A stretch of 64,000 nt of DNA, taken from Anodontia alba. Taxonomy: Eukaryota; Mollusca; Bivalvia; Lucinida; Lucinidae. Each line of letters begins with the position of its first letter. The first letter of the stretch is position 1. A model generated the notes under the pieces. That model searched no databases. It had not been told where the DNA came from and saw only the letters and a program-made list of their open reading frames with translations. Below, piece by piece: positions 22,333 through 34,572 of this stretch. The DNA lies in contig OZ024825.1 of the NCBI GenBank assembly GCA_964016985.1, positions 40,485,557 through 40,549,556 of the forward strand. Reading direction: 5' to 3'. A program made the translations under genes and the position numbers.

Positions 22333-25300
22333 AGAGCAACATTTTCCCCCAAAAAAGCACCAAAAAGCACTATATATCAATAAAATAAACTAATTATAAC
22401 TAAATAATGTCCTTTGTGTTCACTTATTTGCTTAATTTTGCTGATAGGGACACTTTTTGTGTGCCTACCCCCCAGTAAAAATACAGCAAAAGTCTCCAAT
22501 ATAAATAATATAGATAAAAAAGTGACCAATAACTTTGATTCTATTTTTCTTTCTAATTTATTGTCAGAATGATACAGAAATCAAACCATACAGCTATACT
22601 TATATTAAAATACAAATCAAGTACTTAGAGACAGCATGTGTATTACATCTATTGCCTTATCTTGATTTTACCCCACCCACCCCCTATAACATGGGCTAAA
22701 TAGCTTGGCTTTAATATAACACTATTATCTCAGTTGTTTGTGCCTGAAGTGTATCTTAATGACTAATATATTACAGAATCATGAAAAAATGTAAAATTAT
22801 ATGCAGAAAATATATACTAGAAGGTTTAAATTGGCCCAGTTGACATGTCAATGGCACGGTGTGTTTTAAGTGTCAGCTTAAAGCGACCAACAGTAAACTT
22901 ATATATGTGCTTTCTGATGAATAGTAAATAAGAGGAGATAAAACACGAATTTGATGGCTAAGTTCAAAGGTCAAGGTCACACAAGGTGAAAGGCATGGTC
23001 ACACAAGATCAAGGTCAAGGTCACTTAAATATAGAAAAGCATAGAAAATCCAGTTCTCTCACATGTTTCTGTGCCTGCTTGTAGATATTTTAGAATAAGG
23101 TCACTAAGGTCAAGGTCAAGGTCACATGACTGTTAAAAATAGAAGCACTTTTGTTTGACTGATCCAGTTTCAGTACCTGGGAGTATGCATTCTAAGAAAA
23201 GGGCGCTTATAGTTCATACCATTATAGACACCATGCAATATATGCCACTTTCCAAGTGATACATATCACCATCATTTTATATTTACCCAATATATTACTG
23301 CATATACTTCATTAAAAATATGTATAAAAGAAAATAATCTAATCTGATGTTTAATTCAAGGCATAAAACAGTCATATCTGAAGGTCAAGGTCACAGAAAT
23401 TGTCAATTGTCCTTGCAACAGCATTACTTTACTTTCTCTATTACCTGTGTAGGCTTCCAAGTCATGGAAGTCAGAGGTCATCAGAGGTCAAAAGTTCAGA
23501 GATCAAGGTCATTTCAAAGTCACTGAAGTAAGCACTTTCATTTGCCTTGTTCGGTGTCAGTGCGCAATGTCGAAAGTTCTAATAAGGCCTTGGTAAACTC
23601 GACAAACCTGCGTGGGCTCAAGATGTGTCACTTTACCACTCGAATGTAACTGCATGTGAGGCGCGTAAAGTTTTTGATAATTTTCCTTATTATTTACTAT
23701 TCATATTTACTTTTTTGTTTGAAAACATAGTCAGCTACACATTTGCTGACATCTATCAACAACACTGGACAGACAGAAGATGAAGTTGTGAAAACAAATA
23801 TGCTTATGGTGAATACTAATGTACAGACCACCTACATAAATACCTACTCCAGCTGACCCCCATTTCAAAGTAAATTTTACAAACTGACCCCAGAATCCTT
23901 GTTTAGAGACTCATATTTGCTTATTTCCCTTCAGGGGATTTAAAAAAACGGTGAAAAGTCAGTAAAAAATTGCAAAATTTATTTATTTGCTTCTTCCAGT
24001 CTACTGCCAGTGTAGAGCAACATTTCCCCCCAATAAAGCACCAAAAAGCACTATATATCAATAAAATAAACTAATTATAACTAAATAATGTCCTTTGTTT
24101 TCACTTATTTGCTTAATTTTGCTGATAGGGACACTTTTTGTGTGCCTACCCCCCAGTAAAAATACAGCAAAAGTCTCCAATATAAATAATATAGATAAAA
24201 AAGTGACCAATAACTTTGATTCTATTTTTCTTTCTAATTTATTGTCAGAATGATACAGAAATCAAACCATACAGCTATACTTATATTAAAATACAAATCA
24301 AGTACTTAGAGACAGCATGTGTATTACATCTATTGCCTTATCTTGATTTTACCCCACCCACCCCCTATAACATGGGCTAAATAGCTTGGCTTTAATATAA
24401 CACTATTATCTCAGTTGTTTGTGCCTGAAGTGTATCTTAATGACTAATATATTACAGAATCATGAAAAAATGTAAAATTATATGCAGAAAATATATACTA
24501 GAAGGTTAAATTGGCCCAGTTGACATGTCAATGGCACGGCGTGTTTTAAGTGTCAGCTTAAAGCGACCAACAGTAAACTTATATATGTGCTTTCTGATGA
24601 ATAGTAAATAAGAGGAGATAAAACACGAACTTGATGGCTAAGTACAAAGGTCAAGGTCACACAAGGTCAAGGGCATGGTCACACAAGATCAAGGTCAAGG
24701 TCACTTAAATATAGAAAAGCATAGAAAATCCAGTTCTCTCACATGTTTCTGTGCCTGCTTGTAGATATTTTAGAATAAGGTCACTAAGGTCAAGGTCAAG
24801 GTCACATGACTGTTAAAAATAGAAGCACTTTTGTTTGACTGATCCAGTTTCAGTACCTGGGAGTATGCATTCTAAGAAAAGGGCGCTTATAGTTCATACC
24901 ATTATAGACACCATGCAATATATGCCACTTTCCAAGTGATACATATCACCATCATTTTATATTTACCCAATATATTACTGCATATATTTCATTAAAAATA
25001 TGTATAAAAGAAAATAATCTAATCTGATGTTTAATTCAAGGCATAAAACAGTCATATCTGAAGGTCAAGGTCACAGAAATTGTCCTTGCAACAGCATTAC
25101 TTTACTTTCTCTATTACCTGTGTAGGCTTCCAAGTCATGGAAGTCAGAGGTCATCAGAGGTCAAAAGTTCAGAGGTCAAGGTCATTTCAAAGTCACTGAA
25201 GTAAGCACTTTCATTTGCCTTGTTCGGTGTCAGTGCGCAATGTCGAAAGTTCTAATAAGGCGCTGGTAAACTCGACAAACCTGCGTGGGCTCAAGATGTG

Positions 25301-27379
25301 TCACTTTACCACTCGAATGTAACTGCATGTGAGGCGCGTAAAGTTTTTGATAATTTTCCTTATTATTTACTATTCATATTTACTTTTTTTGTTTGAAAAC
25401 ATAGTCAGCTACACATTTGCTGACATCTATCAACAACACTGGACAGACAGAAGATGAAGTTGTGAAAACAAATGTGCTTATGGTGAATACTAATGTACAG
25501 ACCACCTACATAAATACCTACTCCAGCTGACCCCCATTTCAAAGTAAATTTTACAAACTTACCCCAGAATCCTTGTTTAGAGACTCATATTTGCTTATTT
25601 CCCTTCAGGGGATTTAAAAAAACGGTGAAAAGTCAGTAAAAAATTGCAAAATTTATTTATTTGCTTCTTCCAGTCTACTGCCTGTGTAGAGCAACATTTT
25701 CCCCCAATAAAGCACCAAAAAGCACTATATATCAATAAAATAAACTAATTATAACTTAATAATGTCCTTTGTTTTCATTTATTTGCTTAATTTTGCTGAT
25801 AGGGACGCTTTTGGTGTGCCTACCCCCCAGTAAAAATACAGCAAAAGTCTCCAATATAAATAATATAGATAAAAAAGTGACCAATAACTTTGATTCTATT
25901 TTTCTTTCTAATTTATTGTCAGAATGATACAGAAATCAAACCATACAGCTATACTTATATTAAAATACAAATCAAGTACATTTGTACTTAGAGACAGCAT
26001 GTGTATTACATCTATTGCCTTATCTTGATTTTACCCCACCCACCCCCTATAACATGGGCTAAATAGCTTGGCTTTAATATAACACTATTATCTCAGTTGT
26101 TTGTGCCTGAAGTGTATCTTAATGACTAATATATTACAGAATCATGAAAAAATGTAAAATTATATGCAGAAAATATATACTAGAAGGTTAAATTGGCCCG
26201 GTTGACATGTCAATGGCACGGTGTGTTTTAAGTGTCCGCTTAAAGCGACCAACAGGAAACTTATATATGTGCTTTCTGATGAATAGTAAATAAGAGGAGA
26301 TAAAACACGAACTTGATGGCTAAGTACAAAGGTCAAGGTCACACAAGGTCAAGGGCATGGTCACACAAGATCAAGGTCAAGGTCACTTAAATATAGAAAA
26401 GCATAGAAAATCCAGTTCTCTCACATGTTTCTGTGCCTGCTTGTAGATATTTTAGAATAAGGTCACTAAGGTCAAGGTCAAGGTCACATGACTGTTAAAA
26501 ATAGAAGCACTTTTGTTTGACTGATCCAGTTTCAGTACCTGGGAGTATGCATTCTAAGAAAAGGGCACTTATAATTCATACCATTATAGACACCATGCAA
26601 TATATGCCACTTTCCAAGTGATACATATCACCATCATTTTATATTTACCCAATATATTACTGCATATATTTCATTAAAAATATGTATAAAAGAAAATAAT
26701 CTAATCTGATGTTTAATTCAAGGCATAAAACAGTCATATCTGAAGGTCAAGGTCACAGAAATTGTCAATTGTCCTTGCAACAGCATTACTTTACTTTCTC
26801 TATTACCTGTGTAGGCTTCCAAGTCATGGAAGTCAGAGGTCATCAGAGGTCAAAAGTTCAGAGGTCAAGGTCATTTCAAAGTCACTGAAGTAAGCACTTT
26901 CATTTGCCTTGTTCGGTGTCAGTGCGCAATGTCGAAAGTTCTAATAAGGCGCTGGTAAACTCGACAAACCTGCGTGGGCTCAAGATGTGTCACTTTACCA
27001 CTCGAATGTAACTGCATGTGAGGCGCGTAAAGTTTTTGATAATTTTCCTTATTATTTACTATTCATATTTACTTTTTTTGTTTGAAAACATAGTCAGCTA
27101 CACATTTGCTGACATCTATCAACAACACTGGACAGACAGAAGATGAAGTTGTGAAAACAAATGTGCTTATGGTGAATACTAATGTACAGACCACCTACAT
27201 AAATACCTACTCCAGCTGACCCCCATTTCAAAGTAAATTTTACAAACTGACCCCAGAATCCTTGTTTAGAGACTCATATTTGCTTATTTCCCTTCAGGGG
27301 ATTTAAAAAAAACGGTGAAAAGTCAGTAAAAAATTGCAAAATTTATTTATTTGCTTCTTCCAGTCTACTGCCAGTGTAG
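22333..27379. repeat. Three tandem copies of a 1.68-kb unit
   Basis: Units start at 22333, 24014 and 25688 (AGAGCAACATTT) and end with CTGCCAGTGTAG near 27379. They are almost identical apart from single changes and small indels, so the amplification is recent. Each unit carries several AAGGTCAAGGTCAC clusters. No protein is recognised in it. The 60-codon ORF at 26160-26342 exists in only one copy and is a shadow. Confidence 0.95.
22950..23530. promoter_or_regulatory. Cluster of AGGTCA / TCAAGGTCA motifs (unit 1; repeated in units 2 and 3)
   Basis: Groups at about 22966-23025, 23093-23128, 23381-23395 and 23470-23520 contain AAGGTCAAGGTCAC, which is two AGGTCA half-sites in direct contact, and TCAAGGTCA, the extended half-site bound by ERR/SF-1-type nuclear receptors. 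Binding is inference: such motifs are also a common component of bivalve repeats. Confidence 0.3.
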
Positions 27380-27870
27380 GGTACAGTGAACTAATTATTT
27401 TTCCCATAGAGCTCCATAGTGATTCCACCCTTTTTGGTGCTTAAGGGTTCATTTCAGGGTATGGCTGGGCTTCTAAATTTTGTTTTAATTCAAAGCCCAG
27501 GCTTAGCATAGGAAAATAAACAAGGAAAAATACCACCATCACCAACACTTTCAGGGACTTTTTGGAGGCTGAATGTAGCAACCCCTCAATTGGCAGGTAT
27601 CAAAAATTGAAACTTTGCAATTTCACCACTTCTTCTTTGGGCTCCAGCAAACACACACAGAAACATTTATTTCTTTGAAACAATCAGAAAATTATAAACA
27701 GACATTTTTTTCTTCAAATTAGAATGATGAGTTTTAATTCATCTTTATCATTAACCAATCACAGGCCCCCTTACACAAAATAACTACCCGGGGCTTCCCT
27801 ACACTTTTTTGCACCAATCAGCAGTCCTGTCACAATTGGTTCACTGTGCCCTATAGGGATCGGTTAGGCA
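27378..27870 (+). mobile_element. CTGGGTACAGGGAA repeat joined to the 1.68-kb tandem block
   Basis: Begins at GGGTACAGTGAACTAATTAT exactly where the third 1.68-kb unit ends, and runs to CCCTATAGGGATCGGTTAGG. Confidence 0.65.
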
Positions 27871-28460
27871 TAATTCTAACGGTACGGATTTGTACCGGTA
27901 AACGTCACACATCTCGCGCTGTATAGTCATGTGATCTGTCAGCCAGCTGATCCAGCAACAATGACATCTCAGCTCGTTGAAATGAAATGAATTAAAATGA
28001 TAGTGTCCGTCTTTAAAGCGGAGTTCAAGAATTGCATTTGTTTTGGCTCCAGATATGTGTATAATTGGCCACGCTCTTTGTTTATTTCACCTAAAATGCA
28101 CTTAGATTTAATGGAAAATTCTGTGTTTGCCGCGTTTTCCGCCATTTCTGTTTACTATCAGTGCTTGCTTGGAAATGTAAAGACCAATTAAATCGTAATA
28201 CCTGACGCACCAATGAGATCTCGTGACTGCCTGTTGCTTACCTGTGGTCTATTTTAAGAGAACAGGGTTCCAGTTTATTGCAAAACCAGGTTTAAGCTCT
28301 CAACACTTTTATTATTGACCTTTTGAAGACGGTATTTCTGTTGCTGCTTCTTATCGTATTCTTCGCTATGTTATCATCGGTATGCTGTGATACGATATCG
28401 TTTCGTATCACTCCAACCTTATTTGATGCCCTGGTAGGACTATTCCATAATTCTGACCTT

Positions 28461-28742
28461 TCATCACGAAAACATGCCTTTATAAGTTTGATCCCCTTAA
28501 ACCCCACATTTATATAGTAAAACTGTGGTTTACAGGGGTATACATTATTTTTTCTTATTTCTGCTCAAAAACATAGAGTGTGGGTACTCGTTCGAACCGC
28601 CTCACTGAGGCGGTTCTAACGAGTACCCACAGTCTATGTTTTGAGCAGAAATTTGAAAAATATCAGAGCTTTTTATCTGAAAATTTTCAGTTTTTGGAGG
28701 AGAAATTTTTTATATATTTGAACAGGCGTGTTTTCATAATGC
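28461..28742. mobile_element. B-type MITE, full copy
   Basis: TCATCACGAAAACATGCC to GGCGTGTTTTCATAATG. The central hairpin GGGTACTCGTT.GAACCGCCTC with its complement spans about 28565-28650. Confidence 0.8.
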
Positions 28743-28774
28743 CTGGGTATATCCATATTTAACTGCACGCATAT

Positions 28775-29345
28775 TTAACTGCAACGTCAGAAAACAGAAA
28801 TGGTACATTCGGACATGTGCACCCAGTGAAGATTCAGATCAGCCTGCGCATTCGCGCAGTCTGATCAGGATATTCACTGGGCACATTTTGGATGGCCAAG
28901 GATGCAAAGTTTCTTCTTGCGGAATGCGGTCAACGAAGATTGATCAGACTGCGCAGGATGAGTTGAGTCTTCGTTGGGCGCACATGTCAAAAGGTCCGTC
29001 TTATCACGCTGCAGCTCACTTATTATTTAGATGTAACCAGTGACTATAAACCGACATCTGTTTAAGATGACACAGTCGCATTTTCAATAACTGTTTTATA
29101 GTTTTAGTTTTATGAGCCGCAACGTGAGAAAACGTACCTTCTGACGTGCGACCTCGAAATATCAAATCAAACTGTACATCCACGCAGACTGATCACAGTC
29201 TTCATTGCTCAAATAAAGAAACTTTGCATCATTGGCTATCCAAAATGCGCCCATTGAAGATTCTGATCAGACTGCGTAGGCTTATCTGAATCTTCGCTGT
29301 GCGCACATGTCCAAAGGTACGATTGCTGACGTTGTGGCTTATATT
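28775..29345. repeat. Two H-type hairpin repeats in tandem
   Basis: First about 28775-29025, second about 29107-29345, each with GTACCTTCTGAC-like ends and CAGTCTGATCAG arms. The second ends about 10 bases before CUB 3 exon b. Confidence 0.62.
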
Positions 29346-29355
29346 GTATTTGTAG

Positions 29356-29506
29356 CTGATTGACGGAGATGGGATATTAGGAACGTATTGCGGCGATACA
29401 CTACCGCCGACGGTAATGACGAAAACTAATACTCTACGCCTTCAGTTTGTAACTGACAGTACAGTGCGTGCTACAGGATTCAATATTACCTATTCAGTCA
29501 TAGATG
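29356..29506 (+). CDS. CUB domain 3, exon b
   Basis: Acceptor tatttgtag, phase 0. Reads LIDGDGILGTYCGDTLPP, then TNTLRLQFVTDSTV, then GFNITYSVID, and ends at a phase-1 donor gatg/gtaagc. It is the same module half as 7360-7531 and 14740-14899. The intron before it (17840-29355, 11.5 kb) is the largest in the window and holds two major tandem arrays. Confidence 0.87.
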
Positions 29507-29869
29507 GTAAGCAGTAGTCAAGCTACTATCTGCATCACGCGAAAATGTCTTTTACATCGTCTACCGTAATTCTTATAAGTTAAGTAAACAAGAGAACTCG
29601 GGAACTAATACAATCAGATCCACATCAAGCCCCTGACACCAAAGGGAAAGACAGACGAAGACAATAAAGCAGCCACAAAATGAGCAGCTGGCAACTCTCT
29701 CCCAAAAAGGTTGGAACTATGTTACCATAACTAATCAACTTACTTGTTAAAAGAAAAATATTAGAAAGAGAAATACTACATAACAATTAACAAAAAGTAT
29801 CGCAAATTCTTAAAAAGCGTTCAATGTAAAATGATTAAAACTTATCGCCTTCAATCATTATTGGATCAG

Positions 29870-30055
29870 TTGTAGTTGAGCCACAACGTGAGAAAACGTA
29901 CCTTCTGACAAGTGCACAAAACAAAGACTTCAGTCCGCACATTCGTACAGTCTGATCAGACTATGCGTTGTCTGCGTAGGGAAACTTTGCGCGGATGCAC
30001 AGGCTGATCTGAATCTTCACCGGTCACACATGTCAGAAGGTACGTTGCGGCATAT
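29870..30055. repeat. H-type hairpin repeat
   Basis: GAGCCACAACGTGAGAAAAC to CACACATGTCAGAAGGTACG. Confidence 0.65.
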
Positions 30056-30662
30056 TTCATATTTAAATTAAAATGTGGTTATATATGAGCTTTACAAAAA
30101 AAAATACATTCTTAAAGGAAAGACACTTGAGAACAATGAACACACTTACAAAACTGACAAACAGCTGGCAAGTATTCTGGGCCAGACTAGCTAGTTTTGG
30201 CCAATTAGGTCTCGTCTGCGATCCTCAAATAAATTTTCAAATATCTAGAAATGGGCTCAGTGATACCAAAGGACCAGAATATATCTGCTATAGGGAGCTA
30301 CAGAGAGTCGTTTTACGGCAGCCACACGACACTTACACCATAAAATTAATTCAAAATAGATTCTTAAAGAAATGACCTTGAGGGCAATAAACATTCACAA
30401 ATCTGAAAGCCTGATTACTTATGCGGCTCATTTATAAGAGCATTTTCAACCACACATATTAAGTTCTTCCAGACATAAACTGTGACAAAGGTCCGTTTAT
30501 ACGAGCAATTGTCTGCGTCTAATAAAATTCACCACATAAATGTGAAAAATAAAATTTGGCATACTTTTTCATTTGCAGGGGCATTTGCTTAGCTAACTCT
30601 TTGCCTCTTGTAAACAAGACCTTATGGGCTTAAAGGCTCCGTAAGCTTTAATGATGGATATA

Positions 30663-30873
30663 TTAACCCTTGTCCTGCTGAACCCGGATATGTCCTGCCT
30701 CTACAGAGAGTGTAGTTCCAGATCAGTTGGCTTCTGAAGAAGCCAACTGATCCGGATCTGCACTGTTCGTCATAAAGTTTTTGAATTTGTATGGACAAAG
30801 ATCAAGTAATCTGATTAGCTGAATATTAGATGTGGGTGTGGCATCTTAATTTATTCAGCATGACAAGGGTTAA
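30663..30873. mobile_element. A2 MITE, copy 4
   Basis: TTAACCCTTGTCCTGCTGAA to TTCAGCATGACAAGGGTTAA with intact hairpin near 30717-30757. Confidence 0.8.
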
Positions 30874-31188
30874 ACGGGACATGATACATATGGTAGATTT
30901 TCTGCCATATCTCACAAGAAACACGTACTTCCTGTTTGCATAAGAATTAAGGGTGCGAATTCGCGCGAGTAAAGGGTTAAAGCCCATCCACCCACCCCCG
31001 CAGTAGTGTTCCTACTTACCGTTCCAAGGCGGTTTCTCTGTTGCAGGTCTTGTTAGTTTTCGCGCCTGTGGTTTCATATGTGGGAGTTTGTTTTGTCATT
31101 AATTTCATATGTGGGAGTTTGTTCCTCATCCGATTGTGGCATTTCCTGGTTATATTCACTTTATATTATTTTATTTGTCACCTGACAG

Positions 31189-31388
31189 TCGAAGTAAGTG
31201 TATGTGGTGAAGTCCTGAACGACTCAAGCGGTACATTACGCTCTCCTGACAGTGATAATGATGGACTGTATGACCATAATGTGGACTGCCAATGGATCAT
31301 TGTTGTGCATCAAGATACAAGAGTAGAATTGAAGATTTTGAGCATGGACATAGAGCAAGATGAAACATGTGGATATGACTTTCTAAGG
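31189..31388 (+). CDS. CUB domain 4, exon a
   Basis: Acceptor cacctgacag, phase 1. Encodes VCGEVLNDSSGTL, then SPDSDNDGLYDHNVDCQW, then VELKILSMDI and CGYDFLR. Donor agg/gtgaat is phase 0. This is the cleanest example of the CUB variant with an EF-loop-like DxDxDG in place of the SPNYPxxYP segment. Confidence 0.87.
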
Positions 31389-31518
31389 GTGAATATAAAG
31401 CAACTGTTTGTAAAATGTCTTCAACAAGGATGTGTTAGTAACACTTATTGTTGATATTTTCTTTATATCACGGACAGACTTTGCTAGTGTGAAATGGATC
31501 AACAAATGCCTTTCTTAA

Positions 31519-31620
31519 GTAACATTCTACTCAAGTCTATATCGGACCGTTATCAGCCCGACGAGGTTCCTTACGGTCCGATAACGGTCCGATATAAATT
31601 TAAGTAAAATGGTAACTGGG
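31519..31620. mobile_element. J-type palindrome, copy 2
   Basis: ATTCTAC.CAAGTCTATATCGG arm, CCGTTATCAGCCCGAC centre, and returning ACGGTCCGATATAAATTTAAG arm. Confidence 0.65.
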
Positions 31621-31959
31621 TTTAGACTTATTTGTGGATCCGATTTATATACATTAGCTGTTATATGTACATGTATTCAGCGAAGACACATATGTCTTCG
31701 GTTCGCATAGCCTGGCTAAGTGTTTTTCTGTCCATTAGTATATTCAACACTTTCTTTGAGTATGTAAGCTTAAGGGGATAACAAATAATCTGATCGTATG
31801 ATTAAATATGGAGATCTTCAGAAAAAGGCATAATCAGAGAATACAGAACACAGCCCTGCTAAGGGCATCGGAGAAGGGTTTAGTTAAATCAAACTGTTTG
31901 GCAAAACAGTTCTTCGTCGAAAGCCGAACGCACAATCGAATATAGAACAACACAAACCA

Positions 31960-32530
31960 GCATATACTTCGTCGAAAAAAACAAACAAACAAAAAAACAA
32001 CAACAAAAAAACAAAAAAACAAACAAAAAAAAAAAAAAAAAAAAAAAACTAATGAAAAGAAAAGGAACACACGAAGAGGTATTAAACATAAACACCGCCT
32101 TTGGACGGTGAACAGTGAAAGTAATATAGAAGATGTCCAGGAAGAGCTACACTCACGTATCATAGCCACCAAGTCACGTATCATAGCCACCAAGTCACGT
32201 ATCGTAGCCACCAAGTCACGTATCATAGCCACCAAGTCACGTATCGTAGCCACCAAGTCACGTATCATAGCCACCAAGTCACGTATCATAGCCACCAAGT
32301 CACGTATTCACGTATCGTAGCCACCAAGTCACATATCATAGCCACCAAGTCACGTATCGTAGCCACCAAGTCACGTATCATAGACACCAAGTCACGTATC
32401 ATAGACACCAAGTTACGTATCATAGACACCAAGTCTCGTATCATAGACACCAAGAGGTATAGAAAACAGACAGAGAGAACACAAGCCACAAACCCAAGAA
32501 AAGCAAAAGAACCAGCTCCTCTTCATCAAC
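31960..32530. repeat. O-type dispersed repeat with A-rich tract and minisatellite
   Basis: An AAAC/A-rich tract at 31975-32048, then GAACACACGAAGAGG.., GGTGAACAGTGAAAGTAATA, the 21-base array, and ACCAGCTCCTCTTCATCAAC. Shares words with 37650-37990 and 62850-63050. Confidence 0.6.
32154..32453. repeat. 21-base minisatellite, about 14 copies
   Basis: Unit CACGTATCATAGCCACCAAGT. The first ten or so alternate CATAGCC and CGTAGCC; the last four read CATAGACACC. It sits inside an O-type repeat (AGATGTCCAGGAAGAGCTAC just before; AAGAGGTATAGAAAACAGAC after). Confidence 0.93.
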
Positions 32531-32649
32531 CAGGTTAATACAATGCTAAACTGGTAGACAAGACCCACTAGTTTGTTCATCTGTTATTACTGACAATGGT
32601 CAATTCTAATCAAATGCGTGAAGTGTTATTGTGTTCTAATATGGCTGAT

Positions 32650-32942
32650 GAGACGACTCTTAGCTCTAAACTACCTGTTGCAGACAGAACAAGGGCGGTC
32701 GGAGGAAGAAAGCTCTGTTGATGATGCCTTGGCTCTGGCTTTCCGCTGAGCACGTTTCTGTTCGGCTTTGCTGATTCTTGTTGCTTCGTATTCTCCAGCA
32801 CCCCTTCTTATGAGGTCTCGCCACTTTGCTCGATCCTGTGCAATCTGTTCCCATGACTCTGTTGGTATACTGAAGTCTTTAAGGGAGGTTTTGAGGGTGT
32901 CTTTGTATCGCTTCTTCTGACCACCATAAAAGCGTTTTAAGA
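32650..32942 (-). pseudogene. LINE reverse-transcriptase C-terminal fragment
   Basis: The minus strand reads IENYVLKRFYGGQKKRYKDT, LKTSLKDFSIPTESWEQIAQ, DRAKWRDLIRRGAGEYEATR, then a basic stretch and CSVCNR. This is the familiar C-terminal region of a class of animal non-LTR elements, running into the start of a zinc-finger-like CxxC. The rest of the element is absent. Confidence 0.72.
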
Positions 32943-33066
32943 CGTAGTTCTCTATAGAGGATTTTCTTTAGTATAAAGGATTTTCTTTTACAAGACATAC
33001 AAAACACAACAATAAGACAACGAACAGAACAAAACACTAAAAAGTAATCCGCAGTGGATGGTCACA

Positions 33067-33342
33067 CATCACGAAAACATGCCTATATGATGATGACCTC
33101 TTCAACCCCAGTTTTATATAGTAAAACTGGGGTTTACAGGGTATACATTATTTTTCTTATTTCTGCTCAAAAACATAGATTGTGGGTACTCATTAGACCC
33201 GCTTTGGCGAGGCGGTTCTAACGAGTACCCACAATCTATGTTTTGCAGAAATATGAAAAATATCAAAATTTTTATCTGAAAATTTTCGTTTTTTTTTTGT
33301 GGTAAAATTTTCAGTATATTTGAACAGGCTTGTTTTCGTAAC
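33067..33342. mobile_element. B-type MITE, full copy
   Basis: CATCACGAAAACATGCC to GGCTTGTTTTCGTAACG; hairpin TACTCATTAGACCCGCTTTG with GAGGCGGTTCTAACGAGTA. Confidence 0.8.
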
Positions 33343-33764
33343 GAGCTAGGCCTTTCAAAGAACAAACAACACCAGAACCACATTCTTAGAACGGTCACTA
33401 GTTAGTAAAATCTATCGTGACGGGGGCGAGGTTGTCGATCTACTGGTACCTAGTCTTTAGTCTAGGTTCACATGTTGTAAAATGCAAAAGGATTGTTCGG
33501 CTCGCACAGAGGCTTTCTTACTCAATAAGTGAAACATTAAAAGTTTTGGGTGCTTAAACTTGTTGTGGACATCCAACCTCACACATTTATTCCGACACAG
33601 CTCCAAATATAAGCACAGACAGAAAGAAAGCAAACGGGCGGCAGATGAAGGCTATGGTTATAAAGCAAGCCTAGATATAAGCTAATACAACGGTAATATA
33701 AAAATCTAAAAAGGTTGCCTTTGAAAACGAAGAACACAAAAGAACGGAAATCGGGTACGCTATT

Positions 33765-34080
33765 TTATTGAATCTCTCCATATGCAGCAATGTAGTAAGG
33801 CTGATCTACGCTTTCCATATCTTTGTCTGTATCAAACCCCTTATTCATAATATGGCTCAAATACTGTATGCAACAATATGAATCTTGTGTTAAGGTGAAT
33901 AGATACACTGGGTAGATTTTCACCATATTTGACAATGGAGACAACTTTTGTGACCTGTTTACTTTCCCGTACACTAATCTACTATACTCCCGTGGGAGCA
34001 AATACTTTGCTTTTAGAGTAGACCCCTTTTCAGAAAGAGGCAAAAACAATTATAACAGAGGTGTCTAGATTGAGAGAGTT
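33765..34080. repeat. GGAGCAAAT..TTTTAGAGTAGACCC repeat
   Basis: Contains CTCCCGTGGGAGCAAATACT and TTTAGAGTAGACCCCTTTTC. Related copies at 6485-6610, 39696-39895, 53370-53490, 61155-61255 and 63716-63960; the last has two CTCCC.GGGAGCAAATTC units. Ends about 65 bases before CUB 4 exon b. Confidence 0.55.
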
Positions 34081-34145
34081 TCCCTTAAGACATATGTTGT
34101 AAAAGTACAGAACTTACTTTTTATTTGTTGCGAAATTATGTTTAG

Positions 34146-34320
34146 ATTCATGACGGCAGCAACCAAGAAGATCCATCAATCGGCACATTCTGTGGCAGAC
34201 ATACAAGAAAAATAATGATAACGTCCTCAGCAAATGCGATTTTTGTTCACTTTTCCTCGGATGCCAGTCTTCACGGAGTAGGATTTTCAGCAAGCTATGG
34301 ACAAACCAGACCAGCTGGAG
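34146..34320 (+). CDS. CUB domain 4, exon b
   Basis: Acceptor attatgtttag, phase 0. Reads IHDGSNQEDPSIGTFCG, then IFVHFSSDASLHGVGFSASY, with a phase-1 donor gag/gtaaat. It carries the GxGF motif that closes the CUB fold. Nine residues between GFSASY and the donor make it slightly longer than the other b exons. Confidence 0.87.
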
Positions 34321-34367
34321 GTAAATATGGAAAACGTACCAAAATAGAGTTTTCTTAATGGGCCTCG

Positions 34368-34520
34368 TCAAGCAAAAAAGTGCCTTCAAAGATGCGCAAA
34401 ATGCGCAGATTCAGATCATCCTGCGCATGCGCAAAGTATCCTCGGCCTTTATTCTCCATTCATACATACGCAGGCTGATATCAACCTTTGCTGTCCACAT
34501 ATGCCTGAAGGTACATTTTT
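34368..34520. repeat. H-type hairpin repeat, degraded
   Basis: CAGATTCAGATCATCCTGCG to CCACATATGCCTGAAGGTAC. Confidence 0.5.
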
Positions 34521-34572
34521 GGATGACGCATTCCAAATGATTATTTTGCGATTTGACTATTTTTAAGCCTTA

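Noticed and set aside
30073..30375. 100-codon ORF
   Set aside because: No domain, no splice context, AT-rich; not in frame with the gene model.
32154..32453. CRISPR-like array of regularly spaced repeats
   Set aside because: Repeats are directly contiguous with no unique spacers and the genome is animal; it is a minisatellite.
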